This document shows positions 55,551-64,000 of a DNA stretch of 64,000 nt, in pieces. The translations under genes and the position numbers were made by a program. Source of the stretch: Pseudophaeomoniella oleicola (Eukaryota > Ascomycota > Eurotiomycetes > Phaeomoniellales > Phaeomoniellaceae). The stretch is from the NCBI GenBank assembly GCA_003868215.1, contig QWDQ01000031.1, positions 237,011 through 301,010 on the forward strand, given 5' to 3'. How positions within the stretch are numbered: position 1 is the stretch's first letter; every line of letters begins with the position of its first letter. A model generated the notes under the pieces. It was not told where the DNA came from and did not search any database. It saw only the letters and a list, made by a program, of their open reading frames with translations.

Positions 55551-57710
55551 ATGTCTGCAACGGTCACAACAATTTTTGTAATGCAAAGCAGCAAGCGTGA
55601 AGAGAGTTCAAAGAAACATCAAATCCGCCTGCCCAACATAGCCCCAAAAGACGAAGTCTCTGCTTCAGGCAGCTCGGGTCGCAGTACTAAACCCCCAGTG
55701 CCGGGGGCACCAGTGCCTACGCGGACGCGGCTGCCTCCACGATCCAGAACCGGATGTTGGACGTGCCGGACCAGGAAGGTGAAATGTGACGAAGGACGTC
55801 CAGTGTGTGGACAATGTTCCCGCTTGGGTCACCAGTGCGATTACAGCCCTCGCCTGTCGTTCAGAGACGATACTCAGCGAGTAGTTGAGCGTATGCATGA
55901 CGTTTCAACCGCCGGAAGCTCAGTGTGGGACCCTTCATCTCCGAAATCGACTGGTGCAGGTAGCAATGCTTCATTAGCAGATGACTTTTTGCCTCCATTT
56001 GCGACCTTAACGACCGACGAAGACAGGGAAAAGAAAGCAGAGGCCCGGAGTCCTGGCACGTTTCACGTCGTCGTTAACCCGGAGAGCTTCGCTCACCTTC
56101 CGGAGTACAGCGATGAGATAGCCGACAGCCCGACGTTACTTTCAGCTCGCAGAGGATCGCTTGCATATTCAATCACCAGCAGTGCCGGGCGGGACTCGCC
56201 TCAAGAGTCCGTGGTTGTCCCAACTGATGACCCCAACACAGTGATCGTTGCTAAGTTTGAAGATATCAGCCGGCGGCCACCCGCTGTAAGCAAAGATTCC
56301 GGTCTCTCTCAGTCATCGGTCATGATTCGACCACAATCTACTTTAGCCAGTGAATCCAGCAGCAGCTTGACAGATAATTTCCCTGTTCCACCTATGGGTC
56401 GCCTCACTCCAAGCGAACCCGATACCGCTCTCCTTGACTATTTCAGACGTCAAATATGGCCCCAACTAGCCCAGTTCGAGACTCACACGGGTGGAGTGGA
56501 CAGGCCAGCTTATCCTGGCGCTGACATCATCGAGAACTTCGCCGCGGTCTTTCCTCCTTGTTATCATGCTTTAATGGCAGTTGCCGCGGCCTGTTTGGCT
56601 CATCAGAAGGGTGTACAGAGAGTAGACGCTTTGCAGCATTATCAAAAGGTGCTCCCGGCATTGCAGAGTACGATCCGCAATCCAGAAGACGTGTACTCCG
56701 ATGGGACATTTCTTACGCACTTTCTCCTCTTGGTATACGAAATTGTGTCGGCTGAGCCTGGTGGTACGAATTTGTGGTCCTATCATCTCAATCAGCTCCT
56801 GCGTATCACAATGATGAGATACGCTGCTCATGGGACGGAGCGCTATCACTTTGTCACTTGGTGGATATGTCATATTGACTTGCATGCACTGCTTAGCGGA
56901 GCGGGTCCGGGCGATTTCATTGGTGCTCTGCTCAAAAACGACATGTTGCCTCTCCCAAGCTACCATTTGAATCCCCTTGGGACTGACGGAACGAGCGTGA
57001 TTTACGGAGAAGAAAGAGACACCATGCCCTTGCTCCTACAACTCAACTACGAGATCATGATACTGGCCGGCAAGTTGGGATTGCTGGCAAGGGAATTCCG
57101 AGAAGAGACATCCAATGTGACCTTTGCCAACACACTTGCGAACACACCTCAAGCCATCAACACAATCAGAGAGACTCGGATACATGAGATTCAAGAAGCA
57201 CTGCGACAACTATGGACGTCTTCGAACATGATGCACATTCAACGGTCAATGGATATTCTGCCACCACGTTCGAAACGATTGCTCGAGCATGCCAGTGCCT
57301 TGTACCGAGCTTGTATCATCTACTCCCACACCAGCATGTGGCCTTCACAAGCTCTAGAAGTCAGTAGTCTCGAGTATCATACAGAGATCTCATTGTCTGT
57401 GCAAGAGATCTTGCAAGTGGCTGAAGGTATCGTCAAAGAAGGCCGTCTAGAGTTGAGATTCATCATCTTTCCCCTCTTCATGGCCGGAATCGCGGCTCCT
57501 TCGGGTGCTGAGAAGGTGATGGCGCTGAACCTGCTGACCACGATGGAGAGGGAAAGCATTGGTACGAACACGACGGCAACTCGACGGTTACTGCAAATGG
57601 TGTACGACCGACAGAACGAACGATTCATGAGCATGGGACATTCCCTAGATGTGAATTGGATGGATATCATGATGCAAAATGGGTTGCAATTGTTTAATTT
57701 TGGTTTGTAA
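55551..57710 (+). CDS. Zn2Cys6 fungal transcription factor
   Basis: DNA-binding regulator, 719 residues in one exon. The zinc cluster spans residues 69-96, spacing Cys-x2-Cys-x6-Cys-x6-Cys-x2-Cys-x6-Cys ([20 protein letters not shown] then [13 protein letters not shown]), preceded by a basic [10 protein letters not shown]. After a Ser-rich linker a fungal-specific regulatory domain begins near residue 290 ([70 protein letters not shown]) and runs to the end [17 protein letters not shown], typical of the Fungal_trans_2 type. Targets cannot be predicted; no secondary-metabolite genes lie beside it. The first ATG at 55551 is used; M11 at 55581 is an alternative. The long upstream gene-free stretch suggests complex control. 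Confidence 0.93.
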   Translation: MSATVTTIFVMQSSKREESSKKHQIRLPNIAPKDEVSASGSSGRSTKPPVPGAPVPTRTRLPPRSRTGCWTCRTRKVKCDEGRPVCGQCSRLGHQCDYSPRLSFRDDTQRVVERMHDVSTAGSSVWDPSSPKSTGAGSNASLADDFLPPFATLTTDEDREKKAEARSPGTFHVVVNPESFAHLPEYSDEIADSPTLLSARRGSLAYSITSSAGRDSPQESVVVPTDDPNTVIVAKFEDISRRPPAVSKDSGLSQSSVMIRPQSTLASESSSSLTDNFPVPPMGRLTPSEPDTALLDYFRRQIWPQLAQFETHTGGVDRPAYPGADIIENFAAVFPPCYHALMAVAAACLAHQKGVQRVDALQHYQKVLPALQSTIRNPEDVYSDGTFLTHFLLLVYEIVSAEPGGTNLWSYHLNQLLRITMMRYAAHGTERYHFVTWWICHIDLHALLSGAGPGDFIGALLKNDMLPLPSYHLNPLGTDGTSVIYGEERDTMPLLLQLNYEIMILAGKLGLLAREFREETSNVTFANTLANTPQAINTIRETRIHEIQEALRQLWTSSNMMHIQRSMDILPPRSKRLLEHASALYRACIIYSHTSMWPSQALEVSSLEYHTEISLSVQEILQVAEGIVKEGRLELRFIIFPLFMAGIAAPSGAEKVMALNLLTTMERESIGTNTTATRRLLQMVYDRQNERFMSMGHSLDVNWMDIMMQNGLQLFNFGL

Positions 57711-59275
57711 ATAACGGGATATATAGAGGGATAGTGTCACTTTGTCTATAGAAATCCGCACATCTTGGAGGGGCAGTTGCCAGCATGCAAAGGGGAGGAA
57801 GAGGGTGGGGAGGTTATTTTTACTACCGGCAGCGTTCGCATACATGTACAGCAAGCAAAGAAGGAGTACAGGGTTTGGGCGTTGGCTGGGTCACGGTCAT
57901 CATTATTTCTCTTTTTGATCTGCTTTACTATCGCAAGCACATGATACCACGTTTGATGAAATAGCGTCTTTATTTATTGTTGCTGAGGCTTGAGCCTAGT
58001 TGGGGATAGATGGTGGATGCATACTACCAAAGATACACCTATAATGATTTGCTGGGCCTTGTCTTTGGTTGATTTATTCAGCAGTATCCAGCCTCTGTTC
58101 TGAGAAGACTGTCTCATGCCCGTCATTCCGAGGAAAGGCCTACGATATACCACAATTAGACATCTGAGGTAACGCGTAAAGTGGTCATCTTCCTCAACGT
58201 GGCATCCTACAACAAGTTCATAGCATGGCAAGCAAAACCGGATGGTACCGTTTCGTGCTGGTGTTCCGTCTGCCGTGAGAATGCAGTCTCTTCCCAGGAG
58301 GCATCCAGATCTTCTCAGCCCCCTCCCTTTGTTCAGTGCCCTATGGCCTATGCTCTATGCTCTATGCTCTATGCTCTATGCTCTATGCTCTATGCCCTAG
58401 TCTGCGATAGGTAAGCTTGAACGGGATGATAGGGACTCGGACTTAGGCTCTTCCCCTCCCGGTGGGGTTACCCGCAACACATGAGCACAATCAGGTCAAG
58501 GGCCGAGGCCGAGGAGGCCCAGAGCCAGAGATGAACGCTTAGAAGACTGGCGAGCTGGGACCCTGGAAGCGCCTGGTCGAAAAACCAGTGGGTTGAGGAA
58601 ACGGCCCAACACCAACCAACAATCACCACAATCTTGCAATACAACGAACGACCTTTCTAGCCGCTGAAGGGGGGATTGTGAACCACCATCTGTGTGAGCG
58701 AATCAGAGTGTCTCTGAAACATTCAAATTTACGCTTGGGTAGCATTGCAACGAAAGAAAAGGATTGGCAGCGCCTAAATGTATATTCGTGAGTGACTTGG
58801 CAACCTTTTGGAGAAAGATGAGCTGCAAAGTGGGATAACGCTTCGCTTCAAACATGGCCTGGCGCTTACACGACGTAGCCAATCATGGTCCGTAGATCAT
58901 GCCGCCCATCTCTTGCTGGGCTGCATGGCCTGTCCACCTTTGACGTTCCTGATTCCGACTTTCCTCAAGAAGCGCGCGTTCTCTGACCTCCAATGTACTC
59001 TTCGTCGCTGTCTACAAGTACTCAGACTGAGTGCCGCCTTAGGTCTGGCGACAAATTTGCCTACGTTGTATTTGCTGCGCTTGCTGACTGGAAACACTTC
59101 CCCCCGCACTTCTGAGGCGCAATCATTCTCGTCCAGCTCGCCAGTTCTGGGGGGCTGTAGCCTAAGGCGGAAAAAGTAGGTGCAGGCAGCGCAGATTACC
59201 GTGACGATCGTGCGACCTCATCTGCGACCACCTCGGCAGAGCTACAGTACTACAGACTCCGTCCCGCTAGCCACA
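57711..59275. other. Intergenic upstream of the PhoD-like gene
   Basis: About 1.6 kb in tandem orientation. A 7-base tandem repeat lies at 58341-58396. An ORF at 58808-59179 ends at a TAG just upstream and shows no motif; it is probably leader. No RNA gene seen. Confidence 0.45.
58341..58396. repeat. Tandem repeat (CTATGCT)n, eight units
   Basis: Six perfect CTATGCT units (58348-58389) flanked by a CTATGGC and a CTATGCC variant. Non-coding. Confidence 0.9.
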
Positions 59276-62200
59276 ATGAGTACTCAAGGTTCTCACGGTC
59301 GGCCGCAGGATGAAATGTTCCTTCATCGTCGACAAGGCTCCCCTACTGTTGAACCTCTGAGGATACACAAGCGTGAATCGACCGCATCACCAACTCCCTC
59401 AAACCAAAGTATAGGCATGTATTCAGCTAGTCCTGCCCCCGCTGGCCGGGCAGGCGCAAGCCCGGCACCGTATCCGGATGATCGTCCACAGTATGCTCAC
59501 TCGCAACATAACATTGCTGGACAACCACCATACCCAGTAGATACAGCATTCCCGGCGCCTGATTCACTTCGAACAGCTTCTCCTGGATACACCTACCAGA
59601 GGCCTGATTCCGCCGCCTCAGGAACCCAACATCCCTCAGAGTATCCACAATCGCTAAGGCCAGCAGATGGGAGAGGGAAATCAGCTCTGGCGGAGCGGCG
59701 AGGTGGCGGCCCAAAGCCGTTGCCCGATTCCCCTGGACCAGACACACCGGATAAGGAGGGTCTGTTCCAAAAAGTACCACAACGTGGAGCCGTTCCAAAT
59801 GCGACTTCTACAGCCAACACCTATACCGGTTATAACTTCCCTGCCCCCGGAAGTACGACAGCTGCTCCAAGCAGTAAGCTGACCCTTCCAGACTCGTCCA
59901 GCAGGATCGATCGCAATCCGTCGACCTCGACCACGAAAGCTCAGCGTGGCTCTCCTCCCCCTCCTGAAACACCTATCATTCCACCAGGTCATAGACCCAC
60001 GTCGGAGATCGAAGCTCGGTTTGCCGCAGCTGGGATCGCAGGGACGTCGACGTTGACTGGACTGCAAGCTCAAAGTGTTGCTGCCCAGCAACGAGCGCAG
60101 CAATACGCGAACCAGCAACAACAAGCTCCGCAACAAGCCGAACCAGTGAGACGGCCTTGGACACCTACAGAGCAACCTGGAAGCACGCATACACCGACAA
60201 CTGTGTATCAAGGTCCAGGCGAGGCAACAGGTCAGGCGCCGGCACCGGCACCAGCTGCGAACATGGCCTCTACGACGAATCGTCTTTCTAGTGGGGGACA
60301 ATCAACGTCATCCGGTGGTAGTCGTATCCCAATGAACGCTCTCGAGAGCGATCTTCAGAGAATGAACATGAACGACGTCGAACCCCACGAGCCTCCACCA
60401 GCGTACGCCTCTGTGGCTGGGACTGGTCCAAACCCTCATTACACAGGGGAGAAGCACAGGCTGAATACAGGGGGCCCCGCTGCAGGTGCTGGGTCGACTG
60501 CGGTGGATATGCAGCCTGTGGCTGCTACTGCTGCTGTTCAACCGAGTCACCAGGAACACCCCGCTTTCGCCAATGATCATAACAGAGTACCATTCGCAGG
60601 ACCCTCGCAACCAGCCACTAATGGCCAGTCAGTGCAGCAACAAGCCGCTTATCATGCACCTCAGCAGGGCCTGCCACCATCTTCTCCGCCGCCACTTCCC
60701 GAGGGATGGATAGCTCATCTTGATCCCAATTCGGGACAATACTATTACATTCACCTTCCCACACAGTCAACCCAGTGGGAATTTCCAAAAGGCCCTACTC
60801 CTCTTAACTTGAACGAAGCACCGATGTCTCCTGCTACCAGCGTCTACAACAATCCTTTGTCACCGGGCTTGAGCAATTTTGGTGGGAAGCCCATGCCATC
60901 TCCGGGAATGCCAATGAGTCCAGTGTATGATACAGCCAGCGTTATGAGCCTAGGGGGCGCCATGGGTACTCCAACAGCTTTCACTGGTCCACCCCCAAGC
61001 AGTGGTGTCGATCTTTACAAGGTTGCACCGACGAATGGCGTCTACTTTGGACCATATCTTCGCTATACAAACATGGACATAGAAAGAGGTATCTGGTTGG
61101 GATCAATACTTCTTGTGACAGATGCTCCGCAGCCACCAACCATCCACATCCATCAAAGTGTCGACTTGTCTCCAAATCCTCGACAGCTCAAAGCCCTGAA
61201 CATTGCGAAACATCAAAGGTGGACTTTTTACAAGTATGAGGTTGACCTAAGAATGGAAGATTCAGGACCGGCAAAATGGACATATGCTATCACTTCTCAT
61301 CTCGGATGTACGCGCTACGAGTTCGTAGTGGCAGGACGATATGAAACTGGGTGGCGCTTCGTCGCAACATCGGGCAACGACTTCTCGATCAACGTCAGTG
61401 CGAACGAGCGCCAGCGGATAGGCGGCTTAGGATACATGTGGAAGGACATTATGCAGAAACACGCCGAATCTGGAGGCTTTCATGTCCAGCTCGGATTGGG
61501 TAGTCAAATCAGTGCGGATCGATTGTGGAAAGAGATCCCATCATTGAAGCAGTGGTTGGCTATGCACGGTAAAGAGGCACGAAAAAACGCCACCTGGACT
61601 GCTGCCCATGAAGAGGACGTATCACATGCCTATTTCCATTACTACACGAGTCACTTCGACCAGCCGTATCTCAGGGAGGCTTTTGCTCAGATTCCTTACA
61701 TCCTGACGATTGATGATCATGACATGTAAGTATGGTGGCTATTTTCTTCTGTATTGGTTGACTAATTCCTTGTCAGTTTCGATGGTTTCGGTTCTTATCC
61801 AGAGTATATGCAATTCTCTAACATGTTCAAAAACATCGGTCGGATCGGTATCGAAATGTATCTGCTTTTCCAACATCACACCACTCTTGAGCTGCTTCGC
61901 AACGTCTCTACCGATGTTGATCTATTCACTATCACAGGAACTGGTTGGCACTTTGTCAAATTCCTTGGGCCATGCGTTGCAGTGGCTGGACCGGATACCC
62001 GATCGGAGCGAACGCCACATCAGGTCATGGCAGGGCCAACGTACCAAGGCTTCTTCCCCAAGATCGCCATGCTACCGGCTAGCGTTCAACACTGTCTCTT
62101 AATGATAGCTGTACCGTTAGTCTATCCCAGGCTAGAAGCAGCAGAGCAGATCGCGCATTCGATCGCGACTGGGAAAAAAGCCGTGACAGGAGCTTACAAT

Positions 62201-63125
62201 ATGCTCGGCAAGGTCACCAGTTCTGTTGCTGGGGTAGTCGGTGCCAAGGGAGCTGTAGGTTCAGGATTCGAATCGGTCAAACGTGCAGTTGGGAAATCTG
62301 GTCTCATGGGAGGCATCCTCAGTCCGTTCGGAGATATCGACGTGCTCGACGAACTTCGTGACCAATGGACGCATGACTCAAAGGTACGTGCCATCTAAAT
62401 CCCCATCCAGCCAGCAGTATATTTCCTGTACTAACACTTCATTTCCTTTCCGCTAGGACTTGGAACGAACCTATCTAATCCGCACCCTCCAACGTATCTC
62501 CCACGAACGCAGCCTCCGCATAACCTTTATTTCCGGCAGCGTCGGCGCCTCTGGCTCCGGCCTCCTCCACGACCCAACCCGCCCCTCCGACCACAAGACC
62601 ATGTACCAACTGATCGCGCCGCACGTCGTCAACACGCCCCCTCCCGCCTTCGCACTCAAACTCCTCAACACCAACAAACCACTCTACATCCCGCTCAACG
62701 GCCAACGCAGCACCCCCGCCACCCCGACCGACACCAAAGAAGACATGATGGAAATCTTCACCGTCAACCCGGACGGCTCCCCTCTCGGCCGCGTCGGCGA
62801 AACCCCTCGCAAACTGATGCCCCGTCGCGGATACATCGCCGTCGTCGCATACGACCCGGAAACCGTCAACGGCACTTTCGGTTCGACCGACATGTCCCAT
62901 CACCACCATCAACATCAACAACAACATTCTCCAACATCGGGCGACGCCAACGGGAAACCTTCTCCTTCTGCTCCGCGCTTATCCCTCGCGGCAGATTTCA
63001 TCGTGCAGACCGACGGCGTGGCTGGCGGTGTCGTCGGTGGTGGATTCAGCGCTTTGGCCGCCCATGTTCCCGTCGTGGCGAAGTATGGGCCTGTTGTTGT
63101 GCCGTGTTTGGAATACGGGAGGTGA
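59276..63125 (+). CDS. WW-domain PhoD-like phosphatase
   Basis: Three exons, 59276-61725, 61777-62383 and 62457-63125, with introns of 51 and 73 bases (CTAAT and TACTAAC branches), give 1241 residues. The first 470 residues are disordered and Pro/Gln/Ser-rich. A WW domain follows at about 473-510 (LPEGWIAHLDPNSGQYYYIH, STQWEFP with both Trp). The PhoD-like metallophosphatase region starts near residue 570 (GPYLRYTNMDIERGIWLGS) and has YHYYTSHFDQPYLR-type SHAYFHYYTSHFDQPYLREA, the metal motif DDHDIFDGFGSYPEYMQFSN made across intron 1, QHHTTLELLRN, and late YLIRTLQRISHERSLRITFI. The C-terminus is His/Gln-rich then VAKYGPVVVPCLEYGR. This domain pairing is known in fungi; the substrate is unknown. 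The ATG follows a TAG and gives MSTQGSHGRP. Confidence 0.93.
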
Positions 63126-63317
63126 TGATGACGATGACGATGATGAAAGGATAGGGAAAGGGGTGGGAGATGTTTATGTTCCCCTTTTTGATTATCAGTT
63201 TGGTTCGATTTCTGAAGTTTGGGAGTTTTTCGTTATTCGTGTTGTTTTGGAAATGAAAGCATGACCATGCATGCGTTCATGCGTTCATGCGTTCAAATGC
63301 CGGAAATTCCGATCAGA

Positions 63318-63335
63318 GGGGGGGGGGGGGGGGGG
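63318..63335. repeat. Homopolymer run of 18 G
   Basis: Uninterrupted G tract in intergenic DNA; length may be imprecise in an assembly. Confidence 0.85.
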
Positions 63336-63801
63336 TTTCTTCTTGGAATAAGTGTGATAAGGTATTAGTGTGGTGAGTGAGTTGAGTGACAGAGAGAGAA
63401 AGAGAATACCTAGGTAGGGACTTAAATACAGAATACGAAATTACAAACATGATCCATCCAATGAAAAGATAAACACGTTCCTCTAATTACCTATTATCTC
63501 TTCGTGTGTCTGTCTGTCTGCGTGAAGGTTTTGGACTGTCTGTCTGTTTGTCTGTCTGTCTACCTTTTCCACCTATGTATGTACCAACCAAGCTTTGGTG
63601 ATTGATCAATCACAAGGAATAATCGTAACTAACAAATCGGAGTCATGAATGAGACGGATCAGTAGGGTAGACTCATTGATTAAAAGGATGTTAATAGAGA
63701 ACTACGTACCCCTGAGTTAGGTAAGTACCTTAAGCAGTGAACTACCTGTCTGGTATACAAGATAATAACTTCATGTCACTTTTCGAAAGGTTTCAGGAAC
63801 T

Positions 63802-63829
63802 CCAGACCAGACCAGACCAGACCAGACCA
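63802..63829. repeat. Tandem repeat (CCAGA)n
   Basis: Five to six CCAGA units in a row, intergenic. Confidence 0.85.
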
Positions 63830-63886
63830 AACTCCCAACGTTCAATACAGCGCCATTTCCTTTTGCAGTCATCACTACCACCACCT

Positions 63887-63905
63887 CCCCCCCCCCCCCC
63901 CCCCC
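63887..63905. repeat. Homopolymer run of 19 C
   Basis: Uninterrupted C tract followed by GCCCGCGGCCGC; on the opposite strand it mirrors the G tract 550 bases away. Confidence 0.85.
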
Positions 63906-64000
63906 GCCCGCGGCCGCTCCAAACACATCGTAACAGGTGAAAGGACGCGCCCCAGTATGTCTTCAACTCCTTTTTGCTCTCTCCGCTTGATGTTCTCCGT

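Larger units (their letters stand above)
63126..64000. other. 3' flank of the PhoD-like gene, rich in simple repeats
   Basis: About 875 bases with no convincing ORF. It has ATGCGTTC x3 at 63271-63294, an 18-G run at 63318-63335, TCTG repeats near 63510-63561, CCAGA repeats at 63802-63829 and a 19-C run at 63887-63905. Confidence 0.5.

Noticed and set aside
55551-57710. Zn2Cys6 gene as the regulator of a secondary-metabolite cluster
   Set aside because: No polyketide synthase, non-ribosomal peptide synthetase, terpene cyclase or tailoring genes lie in the window; neighbours are housekeeping genes.
58808-59179. 123-codon ORF upstream of the PhoD-like gene
   Set aside because: No motif, ends just before the real gene, and overlaps an antisense shadow ORF; probably leader sequence.
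62475-62927. 150-codon antisense ORF in the PhoD-like gene
   Set aside because: Gly/Val-rich complement of a GC-biased exon; the sense frame carries the family sequence.

Overview
The window is nuclear DNA of a filamentous ascomycete (Pezizomycotina). The evidence is short introns of about 45-130 bases with GT...AG ends and CTAAC/CTGAC-type branch sites, dense single-copy eukaryotic genes on both strands, long low-complexity fungal-type proteins, a Zn2Cys6 regulator, and no operons. The class cannot be fixed from sequence alone; Eurotiomycetes (Chaetothyriales-like) or Dothideomycetes would both fit. No rRNA, tRNA, CRISPR array, intact transposon or virus-derived gene was recognised.

Layout, left to right. 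0-7.3 kb: a 5'-truncated unknown gene, ribosomal protein uS17 (RPS11, minus) and the divergent kinetochore scaffold SPC7/KNL1. 7.6-15 kb: a small 11-residue-repeat protein, an uncharacterised 100-residue protein, an Hsp30-type small heat-shock protein with heat-shock elements and a TATA box, the complex II assembly factor SDHAF1/SDH6, a fumarylacetoacetate-hydrolase-family enzyme, and a protoglobin-domain protein. 16.7-22.3 kb: mitochondrial MDM31/32, the ribosome-biogenesis KH protein PNO1, the proteasome subunit beta-6 (PRE7) and an HCNGP/SAP30BP-like protein. 24.7-34 kb: a BEM3-type PX-PH-RhoGAP, the ER/Golgi protein SVP26, a possible unannotated spliced gene, the 18S rRNA methyltransferase BUD23, and proteasome beta-7 (PRE4). 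36.5-51.5 kb: a 1105-residue disordered protein, the autophagy E2 ATG10 (four exons, pieced together here), a U1A/U2B''-type snRNP protein, the Arp2/3 subunit ARPC1 (ARC40), and the proteasome adaptor ECM29. 55.5-63.1 kb: a Zn2Cys6 transcription factor after about 4 kb with no recognisable gene, and a WW-domain PhoD-like phosphatase.

Most genes are housekeeping and not functionally linked. Three of them (PRE7, PRE4, ECM29) act on the proteasome, and three (RPS11, PNO1, BUD23) belong to the small ribosomal subunit or its assembly; neighbourhood here may be chance. Exon structures were derived by hand from reading-frame continuity, splice-site consensus and conserved protein motifs. Nearly every one gives a phase-consistent total length. 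First-exon starts are the least certain parts. Intergenic DNA carries many TACTACGTAGTA and GGTAGGTA-type words, simple repeats and homopolymer tracts.
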